Assembly (NCBI RefSeq): GCF_900167415.1
Contig: NZ_FUWU01000001.1
Location: forward strand, 62,001 to 126,000
Reading direction: 5' to 3'
DNA from: Fibrobacter intestinalis
GTDB lineage: Bacteria > Fibrobacterota > Fibrobacteria > Fibrobacterales > Fibrobacteraceae
Length of the DNA stretch: 64,000 nt
The position numbers were made by a program, and so were the translations under genes. The notes beneath the pieces are model-generated. The model did not search any database, was not told the DNA's origin, and saw only the letters and a program-made list of their open reading frames with translations. Within the stretch, counting starts at the first letter, position 1; every line of letters begins with the position of its first letter. Positions 50,298 to 59,390 of this stretch are shown one piece after another.

Positions 50298-51307
50298 TGC
50301 CACGCATCCACTACTTTAATTTATTAAACATATTCGCCTGCATCAGTGTAATCGCATTACATTGCAACGCCTATTCACATTCATTTGCCCACAACAGTGC
50401 TTGGCATCAAGCAATTATTTTTGAAGTTGTCTTTTTTGCCGCAGTCCCCATATTCTTTATGCTTTCTGGAGCAACGCTCTTTTCTTTTAAAGAACGATAT
50501 ACCACAAAAGATTTCTATAAAAAAAGGATTCGGCGGACTTTTTTTCCCTATCTTATTTTCAGTATCATTCTTTACATTCTATTTCTCTATAAAAATTTCC
50601 ACGACACGGGGGCGTTTTATTTAGACCTACATCATTTCTTTTCTACGATGTCAACAGGGCAAATTCCGTTTTCAAACTACTGGTTTTTCATCCCGTTATT
50701 TCTTTTCTATTTATTTCTTCCCTTTCTAGAAAAAATCGTCAATCATTCATCATTAAACGCTCTTGCTTGGCTGTGCATTTTCGTTTTCTTCTTTCAATCA
50801 TGCGTCCCCCTAATCAATTTATTCGGCGACTTTAATATTACAAAAGCAACGCCTATTAGCGGATATTGTATTTATGCCATTCTAGGATTTGTTCTAAATA
50901 AAACCAATCTTGAAAAAAGATGGACAAACCTACTTTGGCTTGGAATTATTACTTTATGTGTTTTTATAATCCGCTATTTAGGTATTTTATCCCTTGAGCA
51001 TCGAGATACATTGTGGTTCAGCTACTTCGGATTTTATGCCGTGATCCCCGCGATATTTTTCTTTTTAACATTTAAAAGATTAAATCCTCATTTAGACAAA
51101 CATCCTCAATTAGCAGAAAAGATCAAACAATTATCTTCGCTTAGTTTTGGCATTTATTTAATCCATGGAGTTGTTTTAACTTTACTTCCTTTTGAAAAAT
51201 CTTCTATTTCTTATCGCATCTTAGGAATACCTCTTGTTTACGGTTCTTGTGCTTTCTTTATTTATTTCGGCAAAAAAATTCCCTTGCTAAAACGAATCAT
51301 CCCTTAA
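50297..51307 (+). CDS. Acyltransferase family 3 membrane protein
   Basis: This 336-residue polytopic protein has about ten hydrophobic helices. RIHYFNLLNIFACISVIALHCNA (catalytic-type His21 region), FFAAVPIFFMLSGATLF, FYKKRIRRTFFPYL and FGIYLIHGVVLTLL are typical. Such enzymes O-acetylate or otherwise acylate cell-surface glycans. It lies between a glycosyltransferase and Glf in the polysaccharide operon. Confidence 0.9.
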   Translation: MPRIHYFNLLNIFACISVIALHCNAYSHSFAHNSAWHQAIIFEVVFFAAVPIFFMLSGATLFSFKERYTTKDFYKKRIRRTFFPYLIFSIILYILFLYKNFHDTGAFYLDLHHFFSTMSTGQIPFSNYWFFIPLFLFYLFLPFLEKIVNHSSLNALAWLCIFVFFFQSCVPLINLFGDFNITKATPISGYCIYAILGFVLNKTNLEKRWTNLLWLGIITLCVFIIRYLGILSLEHRDTLWFSYFGFYAVIPAIFFFLTFKRLNPHLDKHPQLAEKIKQLSSLSFGIYLIHGVVLTLLPFEKSSISYRILGIPLVYGSCAFFIYFGKKIPLLKRIIP

Positions 51308-51328
51308 AGGAGAATCAGCTCTGTCTTT

Positions 51329-52459
51329 ATGAAAAAATGGAATTATCTTATTGTAGGTTCAGGACTTTTTGGTGCAACTTTCGCTTACCGAGCTACGAAA
51401 TTAGGTAAAAAATGCCTAGTAATTGATAAACGTCCGCATTTAGGCGGAAATATCTACTGCGAAAATATGGAAGGAATCAATGTGCACAAATATGGTGCCC
51501 ATATTTTTCACACATCCAACAAGCAAGTTTGGGATTTTGTCAATTCCTTTGTCAAATTTAACCGCTACACAAATTCACCGATTGCAAATTATAAGAATAA
51601 ACTTTATAATTTGCCATTTAATATGAATACATTTTATCAAATGTGGGGAGTACAAACCCCTGCAGAAGCTTTTGCCAAAATAGAAGCGCAAAAAGCGGAA
51701 GCTCTTAAATTTATCGGTAATCGTAGTCCAAAAAATTTAGAAGAACAAGCACTCTTACTCGTTGGTAAAGATATTTTTGAAAAGCTCATTAAAGAATATA
51801 CAGAAAAACAATGGGGAAGAAATTGCAAAAATTTACCGGCGTTCATTATCAAGCGATTACCGCTTCGTTTTACATTTGATAATAATTATTTCAACGATAA
51901 CTACCAAGGGATTCCTATCGGAGGATACAACAAATTAATAACAGGTTTGTTATCTGGCATAGAATGTCAAACAAGCGTGAATTTTTTTGACAGCTATAAA
52001 GACAATTGGAAAAATTTGGCAGAAAAACTCGTTTATACAGGTCCGCTAGATGAATATTTTGCATACAAATTAGGAAGACTTAATTGGCGTTCAATTAAAT
52101 TAAAATGTCGTATAGAAAATGTTCCGAATTTCCAAGGAAATGCCGTAGTAAATTATACATCTCATGACAAACCGTTTACTCGAATTATTGAGCACAAGCA
52201 TTTTGAAATGTTTGGGCAAACCATTTATGACATCCCCAAAACTATAATTTCTGAAGAATATTCCTTAGAGTACAAAAATGATGGAGAAATGGAGCCATAT
52301 TATCCTGTTAATGATGGATACAACAATAAACTGGCGGAAGAATATCGAACATTAGCGAAAAAAGAAGAAAATGTCATTTTTGGAGGCAGGCTTGCAGAAT
52401 ACAAGTATTATGATATGGCTCCAATTATTGATCAAGTAATGAATTTGCAAAATATTTAA
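51329..52459 (+). CDS. glf: UDP-galactopyranose mutase
   Basis: This FAD enzyme interconverts UDP-Galp and UDP-Galf. In its 376 residues the FAD-binding GSGLFGATFAYRA, VIDKRPHLGGNIY, VHKYGAHIFHTSN, the TEKQWGR block and the C-terminal GGRLAEYKYYDM motif are all present. The visible coding bias is more AT-rich than in the housekeeping genes. It predicts galactofuranose in the polysaccharide. Confidence 0.96.
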   Translation: MKKWNYLIVGSGLFGATFAYRATKLGKKCLVIDKRPHLGGNIYCENMEGINVHKYGAHIFHTSNKQVWDFVNSFVKFNRYTNSPIANYKNKLYNLPFNMNTFYQMWGVQTPAEAFAKIEAQKAEALKFIGNRSPKNLEEQALLLVGKDIFEKLIKEYTEKQWGRNCKNLPAFIIKRLPLRFTFDNNYFNDNYQGIPIGGYNKLITGLLSGIECQTSVNFFDSYKDNWKNLAEKLVYTGPLDEYFAYKLGRLNWRSIKLKCRIENVPNFQGNAVVNYTSHDKPFTRIIEHKHFEMFGQTIYDIPKTIISEEYSLEYKNDGEMEPYYPVNDGYNNKLAEEYRTLAKKEENVIFGGRLAEYKYYDMAPIIDQVMNLQNI

Positions 52460-52470
52460 ATTTATTCAAT

Positions 52471-53328
52471 ATGACGAGTACAAATATAAAAATCCTAGTC
52501 TGTTGCCATAAAGCAGACATTAAAGCCTCTCAAGAACCATATTTGCCCATACATGTAGGTAAAGCTCTTTCGAATCAAGAACTATGCATTCAAGCAGACA
52601 ACGAAGGAGACAACATCAGTCACAAAAACCCAAGTTATTGCGAATTGACCGGAATGTATTGGGCCTGGAAAAATCTCAAAAACGTTGATATTATTGGTCT
52701 CTGTCACTATCGTCGATATTTTGATTTTCACAATCAATGTAGGAAGAGTTTTCCTCAAACCATTGTTTCTTCGGAAAATTTTGACAAAATCAATCTTTCA
52801 ATCCCTCAAGACATCATAGAAAAAATACAAAAAGGTTTTGTCGTTACGGCAAAGCCATACCCTCATTGGAGATTTCTTGTTGATGAATACTGCTTTAATC
52901 ACGTTAGCGATGATTTGCGAGTTTTAGAATCCATTTTAAAAACTTCTCAACCCCAAGAAATAAAAGACGCTTATTTTAAAATCATGTATCAAAGCCATTC
53001 TTTGCGGCATTACAATATGTTTTTAATGAATTGGAAAGAATTTAACGACTATAGCACTTGGCTTTTTGACATCCTTCAAAAAGTAGAAGCCCAAACAGAC
53101 ATAGAACATTATAATCCGGTTCAAAAACGAATTTACGGTTATCTCGCAGAACGACTTTTAAATGTATGGATTGAGGCGTATCATAAACCGATTATAGAAA
53201 AGCCTATCATTTGGTTTTCTAATTCAGCAGACATTTTTAGCCACTATAGTTACCTAAAATTTAAATTTCGTTGTTGGATCAACGACTTCGCTTTTTGGCT
53301 AATTAAACCAAGAAAAGCTATTTTTTGA
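52471..53328 (+). CDS. DUF4422 glycosyltransferase-like protein
   Basis: This 285-residue protein is common in capsule and exopolysaccharide loci. ILVCCHKADIKASQEPYLPIHVG, YCELTGMYWAWKN, IIGLCHYRRYFDF and YNMFLMNWKEFNDYS are the family blocks. The activity is probably sugar transfer, sometimes of Galf, which would fit the adjacent glf gene. Its 3' end overlaps the convergent SDR gene by 11 bp. Confidence 0.88.
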   Translation: MTSTNIKILVCCHKADIKASQEPYLPIHVGKALSNQELCIQADNEGDNISHKNPSYCELTGMYWAWKNLKNVDIIGLCHYRRYFDFHNQCRKSFPQTIVSSENFDKINLSIPQDIIEKIQKGFVVTAKPYPHWRFLVDEYCFNHVSDDLRVLESILKTSQPQEIKDAYFKIMYQSHSLRHYNMFLMNWKEFNDYSTWLFDILQKVEAQTDIEHYNPVQKRIYGYLAERLLNVWIEAYHKPIIEKPIIWFSNSADIFSHYSYLKFKFRCWINDFAFWLIKPRKAIF

Positions 53329-54385
53329 TTTTCATACTTTCAATCATTCTGCCAAACATATCATACAAACCAAAATTTGCACTCCAGCCCAAGGCTTTAA
53401 GCTTTGTCGTATTCAAGCATATTTTCATACACGGATTATAGCCAAGTTTTGTAGCGTCATCAGCAATATCAAAAACTACATGACTTTTGCCATCAGAAAA
53501 ATTTTTACAGACAAATTCCGCCATGTCAGCAATACTAATAGCGGTATCTTCGTTTGCAACATTGTAGGCTTCACCTATTTCTCCCTTTGCAAGAATCAGC
53601 AACAAGGCAATTACGGCATCGGCCACATAGCAATAGTTACGCAAGGTTTCTCCCTTCGTCTTTAGAACAATGTCTTTGCTTTCAATGGCACTTCGTGCAA
53701 ACTGCGCAAAAACACGTCCATCATCGTACGCAACGCCGGTACCAAAAGTTTGAGTTAAGCGAGCGATCTTTACAGGAACATTATATTCCGAAGCGTAGGA
53801 ACAGCAAAGGCATTCTACCATACGTTTGCCTTCAGAATAGCTGCTTCGAACCTGAAGGAAATCTATATAGCCGCTATAAGTTTCAGAAATATCTACGATG
53901 CCTTTTTCAGGAGTGCCATACACTTCCAAAGAGGACAGATAAAGAAATCCATCCAAATTCATTGTGGAAGATTTTTCTAAAATTCGATTCGTCCCCATAA
54001 TTGCAGTACGGATTGTTTCCACAGGTTTGGTAACAAAGTCCTTGGAGCTGGTAACGCTGGCAGTATGGATGATATAATTCAAATTTTCTGGAAATTCGTA
54101 ATTACTATTAACATCTCCACAAATCAATTGAAAATTTTCTCTTGATTCAAAGCCGTTAAAAATAGTACGAGCTTTCTGCAAGTTACGGACCATTGCATAA
54201 ATTTTTATGTTCGTTCCATAAAGACGGTTTCGCCACGCCAAGGATTTTACAATCTGGGAGCCTATAAGGCCTGTAGCGCCCGTTACCAGAATGGACTTAT
54301 TCCGAAATAAATCCCAAGGAACCATTTTGGAACTGGCAATAAATTCCAAATCTTCCTGAAGTAATGTATCAAAGGATTCCGGCAT
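53318..54385 (-). CDS. Extended SDR (nucleotide-sugar epimerase/dehydratase-like)
   Basis: The 355-residue product has NAD-binding GATGLIGSQIV, HTASVTSS, a YLSSLEVYG strand and the YSEGKRMVE catalytic Tyr-Lys pair, followed by RLTQTFGTG. It resembles extended short-chain dehydrogenases that act on nucleotide sugars. In some capsule loci such an SDR follows a TarI-like gene, but it is not the ribulose-phosphate reductase TarJ. It is the last gene of the minus-strand half, 9 bp after the cytidylyltransferase. Confidence 0.9.
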   Translation of the reverse strand: MPESFDTLLQEDLEFIASSKMVPWDLFRNKSILVTGATGLIGSQIVKSLAWRNRLYGTNIKIYAMVRNLQKARTIFNGFESRENFQLICGDVNSNYEFPENLNYIIHTASVTSSKDFVTKPVETIRTAIMGTNRILEKSSTMNLDGFLYLSSLEVYGTPEKGIVDISETYSGYIDFLQVRSSYSEGKRMVECLCCSYASEYNVPVKIARLTQTFGTGVAYDDGRVFAQFARSAIESKDIVLKTKGETLRNYCYVADAVIALLLILAKGEIGEAYNVANEDTAISIADMAEFVCKNFSDGKSHVVFDIADDATKLGYNPCMKICLNTTKLKALGWSANFGLYDMFGRMIESMKIKK

Positions 54386-54394
54386 ACCAAAAGC

Positions 54395-55123
54395 CTAAAT
54401 TCCAAATACTTGAGAATTGAGTTTCACTTCGTAAATCGCCTTGAACAGGAAAAAGTCCATGGGCGTAGTAATCTTGATATTTTCCGCAGGGCCATCCACC
54501 ATGTGAAGAGAATAGCCGTAATGTTTCATAAGACATGCGGAATCAATCATATTCACAACACCTTCTGCACGAGCCCTTTCATGGGCGTTCCAAATATTCT
54601 TCATCCAAAAACTTTGGGGAGCCCTAGCCAAATGACAGCAATTTCTGTTATAGATGCTCTGAACCTCAAAATTCTCATTCGACGTTATTACGGTTTCAAT
54701 AGCGGGAGCAACCGTAATAGCAGAGCCAAATTGTTCAACACAATCAATATTATCCGTAATGACTTTTTCCGAAATAAGAGGACGGACGCCATCGTGAATC
54801 AAAATTGAATATTCGTCTGGAAACTGAACTTCATCGTGAATAGCCTTCAAACCATTGTATATGGATTCCTGACCTGTAGATCCACCGGGTACAACCCAGC
54901 GAACCTTTGAAATAGAAAATCTTGCCAGAAGGCTTTTCAAATAGGAAATCCAGGATTCCAAGCAAACGACACAGATGGATTCAATTCCGGGATGTTTTTC
55001 AAAATGTCCCAATGTATGGATAATAACGGCGCGTCCATCCAATTCCAAGAACTGTTTTGGACGAGCGGAGTTATTCATTCTAGTGCCGGTTCCGCCGGCA
55101 AAAATAAGAGCGACATTTTTCAT
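54395..55123 (-). CDS. TarI/IspD-family cytidylyltransferase (ribitol-type)
   Basis: The 242-residue product has ALIFAGGTGTRMNNSARPKQFLELDGRAVII, VCLESWISYL, WVVPGGSTGQESIYNGL and LIHDGVRPLIS. The GGTGTRMNNS and PGGxTGQxSIYNGL forms are closer to D-ribitol-5-phosphate cytidylyltransferases (TarI) than to IspD, and a separate ispD is present at 14642. It would make a CDP-polyol donor. The start overlaps the glycerophosphotransferase stop (ATGA). Confidence 0.85.
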   Translation of the reverse strand: MKNVALIFAGGTGTRMNNSARPKQFLELDGRAVIIHTLGHFEKHPGIESICVVCLESWISYLKSLLARFSISKVRWVVPGGSTGQESIYNGLKAIHDEVQFPDEYSILIHDGVRPLISEKVITDNIDCVEQFGSAITVAPAIETVITSNENFEVQSIYNRNCCHLARAPQSFWMKNIWNAHERARAEGVVNMIDSACLMKHYGYSLHMVDGPAENIKITTPMDFFLFKAIYEVKLNSQVFGI

Positions 55124-56316
55124 CCGATAACCACCTTGCATTTTTCGCAGATTTTTTGATAAGTATTTTCGCTATAGCAAGTTCCTGCAATAGAAGGATC
55201 TTCAAAAATTTCATTCAACAAATTTGCCTGAGAAATATTCCCTGTCAATAATAACGCTACAAGTTCCTCCACATTCCGAGCCTTTTCCTGCACAACTTTC
55301 GAATAGGCATCATTTAACGATGAATAGGAAAGATACTTTTCTTCATCAGGGACAAAAAATACAATAGGGCGTTTTAACAAAGCATAATCAACGCAACAGC
55401 TCGAATAATCCGTAACCAAGCAATCAGCAGCCATCAACAAATGCTGAACCGACAATACATCCTTATCTCCAAGAATTTTTAAATTTAGAATGGCTGTATC
55501 CATTTTAAACTTCGTCAAAGGATGAAGCTTTACAAGAAACAAAACCCCATTTTGCTTCAAGTAATTCAGAAAAGTTTCATCAACGGTCAAATCTTCTAAA
55601 ATTTTTTTCACTACATCCTGACCGTTTTGGGGATTCACCCGATAGGTCGGCATATAAAGAACGACCTTCTTGAACGATTTATCCAACACCCCTTTAAGAA
55701 CTTCTTTCTGGTTCACACCAATATGAAATAAATCATTTCGAGGTTGCCCAGTAATCATAATGGAACTTCGCTTTACATTAAACTGTTCCATCGTTCTTTG
55801 AGCCGTATATTCAGATGTGGCCAAAGAGAAATCTCGATGAACCCAGCTATAGAACCCATCCACAAGCTTCTTAATAACAAGGGAACATCCCAAATAATTT
55901 TCATTATAAATTTTTTTGAAACCGCCTACACCATGCCAAAGGGCAATGATTTTCGCGCCACCAATCAGCGGAATTGGGCTAAAGTCATCAATGCCGTTGG
56001 TCATGATGGCAACTCCACCCCTTAACATCCAAAAAATTCCCTTTAAGGAAGTCGAAGTATAACATTCATACCCAAGGGCTCTTACCTGGTCCACCACCTC
56101 AATATTTCGGGTAATCCAGATGCAACGAATTTCGGGATGATTTTTACAGACATGTTCAAAAAGGAACTTGGAGTTATCATCATACTTTTTGCCAATCCAG
56201 CAAGCAAAAAGCCACACCCGTTTAGTGCGGAATGGATGCAGCCTTAAAAGATAAAATACGACACAAACAAAGGGCAACGAAAATTTTCGCCACTCCAGCA
56301 TTTTAGAAAACTTCAT
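55120..56316 (-). CDS. CDP-glycerol:glycerophosphate glycerophosphotransferase-like enzyme
   Basis: The 398-residue product has an N-terminal hydrophobic, membrane-associated segment. LWHGVGGFKKIY, ATSEYTAQRTMEQFNV, ITGQPRNDLF, YMPTYRVNPQNG, KLHPLTKF, LVTDYSSCCVDYALLKRPIVFF and PDEEKYLS match the TagB/TagF family of teichoic-acid enzymes. It transfers a CDP-linked polyol phosphate to a glycan or polymer. The ATG at 56316 avoids overlap with the upstream gene; a TTG at 56355 is less likely. Confidence 0.93.
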   Translation of the reverse strand: MKFSKMLEWRKFSLPFVCVVFYLLRLHPFRTKRVWLFACWIGKKYDDNSKFLFEHVCKNHPEIRCIWITRNIEVVDQVRALGYECYTSTSLKGIFWMLRGGVAIMTNGIDDFSPIPLIGGAKIIALWHGVGGFKKIYNENYLGCSLVIKKLVDGFYSWVHRDFSLATSEYTAQRTMEQFNVKRSSIMITGQPRNDLFHIGVNQKEVLKGVLDKSFKKVVLYMPTYRVNPQNGQDVVKKILEDLTVDETFLNYLKQNGVLFLVKLHPLTKFKMDTAILNLKILGDKDVLSVQHLLMAADCLVTDYSSCCVDYALLKRPIVFFVPDEEKYLSYSSLNDAYSKVVQEKARNVEELVALLLTGNISQANLLNEIFEDPSIAGTCYSENTYQKICEKCKVVIG

Positions 56317-56342
56317 AATTTCAAATCTAAGAAAAACAAAGT

Positions 56343-57167
56343 TCACCGGTCCCAACGAATCTTCGCAACACGTTTATTATGGCCTATACGGGCACTACGT
56401 TTAGAAAACAAGACGAGCATCCATACCGGAATCATGAGATACACCAACTTTTTTATAAGATGAAAGTTTCCAATATCCTTCCGACAAAACTTCTTCCAAA
56501 AATAGGATCCCACAACGTTTTCAAGTACTGGATTTTCTGAACCGGAATCACGCCAACTACCAAGACCATTATGGACGCACACGTTATGACCATCAAAAAC
56601 ATTGATGGTAAAATAGGAGTCCGGATAAATCGTCATATCTGAAAATTCCAACGGTTTACCATCAAAGTTAACTAGCGGGCCATCATACTTGTAGTTATTC
56701 ATAAACACTTTGGTGATAATGCAAGGCATTGCATTCGTATCACAAGATCCATCCGGCAAAATAAAGTGCCTATCTTTATAGTATTCCAAGCATCGCCTTA
56801 AAAAAGGGTGACCCGCTTCGGCTCCAATGACGTGAGCGGCAATTTGATCCGTGAACTCCGTACCGATAAAAAGTTTTTTTTCGAGGAACTTATCAAAATT
56901 ATCATTAACGGTAACATCGGCGTCCAAATAAATACCGCCAAATTTTTCAAGCACCCAAAGCCTAAAGTAATCTGTTACAAAAGCCCACTTTTTTTTGGAG
57001 AAGGCTTCCTTAGCAAAAAGAAATTCACTGTATGGGAAATTCGTCGAATTCCATTCCATAATTTCATAATCGTTCAGGTGCTTCTTCCAAGAAGCCAGAC
57101 AGCGTTCCACCGCAGGAGTTTTGGTTTCCGATATCCAAAGATAATGAATTTTCTTAGGAATAGACAT
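56343..57167 (-). CDS. GT32-family glycosyltransferase
   Basis: The 274-residue product has IPKKIHYLWIS at the start, FVTDYFRLWVLEKFGGIYLDADVTV with the DXD site, and GAEAGHPFLRRCLEYY. This is the capsular/Och1-like GT32 pattern. A basic, hydrophobic C-terminal segment (KKLVYLMIPVWMLVLFSKR) suggests membrane attachment. It sits between two other transferases in the minus half. Confidence 0.92.
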   Translation of the reverse strand: MSIPKKIHYLWISETKTPAVERCLASWKKHLNDYEIMEWNSTNFPYSEFLFAKEAFSKKKWAFVTDYFRLWVLEKFGGIYLDADVTVNDNFDKFLEKKLFIGTEFTDQIAAHVIGAEAGHPFLRRCLEYYKDRHFILPDGSCDTNAMPCIITKVFMNNYKYDGPLVNFDGKPLEFSDMTIYPDSYFTINVFDGHNVCVHNGLGSWRDSGSENPVLENVVGSYFWKKFCRKDIGNFHLIKKLVYLMIPVWMLVLFSKRSARIGHNKRVAKIRWDR

Positions 57168-58079
57168 CTAAATACCCCACAATACTTTATAGAACTTTCG
57201 GGTATTTTTGAAAATATAAGGAGACAGCCATTGAACACTAATCATAATCTTTAACAAAAAAGCCGCCATGGGGGAAAGATTTTTTTTAGCGTAACGCACC
57301 CGAGATATTTCGGATTGGATAATCGAAAAAGAACCATATCTAATAACATCATCGACCCGCTTGCCTCCACCACGAATTAGGTGTTGAATTTTGGGACCCT
57401 CCACAATCATACTCACTTTTCCTTTCTTACGTAAACGCCATTGCATATCTGTTTCTTCAAAATACAGAAAAAAACTTTCATCGTAACGAGCATTTTCATC
57501 ATTGGTCATAAACAAATCCGCGCCTGTCACATAATCAACTTCACCAAAACGTTGTTTGTAAACAGGAACCGGACGTAGCTTGCTAATGTCTTTGTGAAAA
57601 AATTTCATCACGTTTTTTACATAAAACGCTATCATATGACGAAACATGGCTTTCACCATTTTTTTTGATTGAGGAAACGATCCGTAAGATTCTGTCGGCT
57701 TGCCATCAGCATCCACCAAATTACAACCTATGGCACCAACATTTTTGGGAAGTTTTGTCCAACAGTCAAAAAAAATCTTAACTGCGTTATTCAAAAGCAG
57801 TGTATCGCTGTTCAAGTAAAAAACGCACTTCCCCTTTGCCACGTCAAGACCTCGATTATTGCCTTTTCCAAAGCCCAAGTTCTCTTTATTCTCCACAAGA
57901 TATACTTGCGGAAATTCATTCCGCACCATTTCAACAGAACCGTCTTTAGAGCCGTTATCAGAGACAATTACTTCAAATTCTAAATTTTGCGTTTGCTCGT
58001 AAATGGATTGCAGGCAATTCCGTAAAAGAGCTTTTGTGTTAAAACTGACTATGATAATAGATACTGGAATACGGTTCAT
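57168..58079 (-). CDS. GT2-family glycosyltransferase (rhamnosyltransferase-like)
   Basis: The 303-residue product has SIIIVSFNTKALLRNCLQSI, VIVSDNGSKDGSVEMV, GFGKGNNRGLDVAKGK and FYLNSDTLLL, typical of GT2 enzymes that transfer rhamnose or galactofuranose. A C-terminal hydrophobic part may contact the membrane. It is overlapped by ATGA with the polymerase-like gene upstream. Confidence 0.92.
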   Translation of the reverse strand: MNRIPVSIIIVSFNTKALLRNCLQSIYEQTQNLEFEVIVSDNGSKDGSVEMVRNEFPQVYLVENKENLGFGKGNNRGLDVAKGKCVFYLNSDTLLLNNAVKIFFDCWTKLPKNVGAIGCNLVDADGKPTESYGSFPQSKKMVKAMFRHMIAFYVKNVMKFFHKDISKLRPVPVYKQRFGEVDYVTGADLFMTNDENARYDESFFLYFEETDMQWRLRKKGKVSMIVEGPKIQHLIRGGGKRVDDVIRYGSFSIIQSEISRVRYAKKNLSPMAAFLLKIMISVQWLSPYIFKNTRKFYKVLWGI

Positions 58080-59371
58080 TGCAGACTTTCCTCCTCATCA
58101 TCTTCTTCCCATTCGCCTTGCGTCTGCAATCGGATATATTCCGCATATTCTTCTTCCAATTCGTCTTGACGATTAAATTTACTTTGGATATGGCCCAAAC
58201 AAAACCAATACATAAACGGCTGCAAAGTTCCCAATTCCCACGTTGCCGCTCCAAGCATCGAAACAAGCGCAAACAAAATGCAAACAACTTCAAAAAGACA
58301 ATACTTAAACAGAGCAATACCCTTTTGCAAAGAATTAAGACAAATAAACATCAGCAAAGCCAACCCCAAAAAGCCAAGTTCAGCAGGAACCCGAACATAA
58401 TCACAATCGGGAATAGTGGGAAATCCTTCTGCAAAGGCACCGTGCCCATAACGCCCCAAACCTTTTCCAAATAAAGAAAGATGATAAAAAAAATCCTCAA
58501 AAAGTTTAAAACGATCCCCAACCATATTGCCATCATAATTTACAGAACGATTCAACACATACTCTACAAAATCCGGGCCCAAGATAATAACAGCAATAAT
58601 CCCCATCGCAATTCCTAGAACAATAGACGTCATCCACAAAAGGTATAAGATCCGCCGATTTTCCAATTTATTTATCGACGCATAAATCGTTAAAACTATC
58701 AAATACAAAACCGCAAAAGCAATGGACACCCGCTGTTGAGCAAAGAACAAGCAAAAAAAACTGACCAACAGACAAGCTACATCTAAATGAGACGAAATTC
58801 CGTCCACAATAATTTTTTTAGAGCAAAGAACTAACAAAAAAAGGGAAGAATACCCAATAAAATAAGAATGCGGCCAAAAAGAAGAAAGACGGGATATTTC
58901 ATACAGCAGATGCCCAGAAGCACTGATCGTATCTATATTCATTGAATTCCACAATACGCTGGACTTGTAGGACAGATAAAAGGACGGCATTGTAAAGTAA
59001 AACAAAATCCCGCAAGCCATGGCAAATAATAACGGTTTTCTGATATTGAAAAAAAAATCATCATTTTGAAATTCTTCGCTGCGCGCAAAAAAGTAAAAAC
59101 AGATCGGAATTATTTCAGCTCGAAAACCCAAATAAAATAATCGAAACGGATACGCATTTAGTAATCCTGTCATCAAGCAATAAAAAACATAGATAATAAC
59201 AATGCCATCCAAAAAATTAAACTGGATTTTATTAAAACAAAAAAGAAAAGCTAAAACAGTTATAACAATCAACCCTGATGATGTATCTCGAAATCCAAAC
59301 ATCAAACTCGCTGCTATTACAACAAGAAACCAGTAATAATGGGAAATAGCACCAATTAAAAATTTTCCCAA
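58076..59371 (-). CDS. O-antigen polymerase/ligase-like membrane protein (Wzy type)
   Basis: This 431-residue polytopic protein has about eleven hydrophobic helices and a large extracytoplasmic loop (ILGPDFVEYVLNRSVNYDGN to GKGLGRYGHGAF), as in Wzy/WaaL proteins. The sequence is otherwise weakly conserved, as expected for the family. It ends in an acidic tail (EEDDEEES). It would polymerise or attach the repeat unit moved by the flippase at 41488. Confidence 0.82.
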   Translation of the reverse strand: MGKFLIGAISHYYWFLVVIAASLMFGFRDTSSGLIVITVLAFLFCFNKIQFNFLDGIVIIYVFYCLMTGLLNAYPFRLFYLGFRAEIIPICFYFFARSEEFQNDDFFFNIRKPLLFAMACGILFYFTMPSFYLSYKSSVLWNSMNIDTISASGHLLYEISRLSSFWPHSYFIGYSSLFLLVLCSKKIIVDGISSHLDVACLLVSFFCLFFAQQRVSIAFAVLYLIVLTIYASINKLENRRILYLLWMTSIVLGIAMGIIAVIILGPDFVEYVLNRSVNYDGNMVGDRFKLFEDFFYHLSLFGKGLGRYGHGAFAEGFPTIPDCDYVRVPAELGFLGLALLMFICLNSLQKGIALFKYCLFEVVCILFALVSMLGAATWELGTLQPFMYWFCLGHIQSKFNRQDELEEEYAEYIRLQTQGEWEEDDEEESLQ

Positions 59372-59390
59372 AAGACAAACCCCTTAAAAG

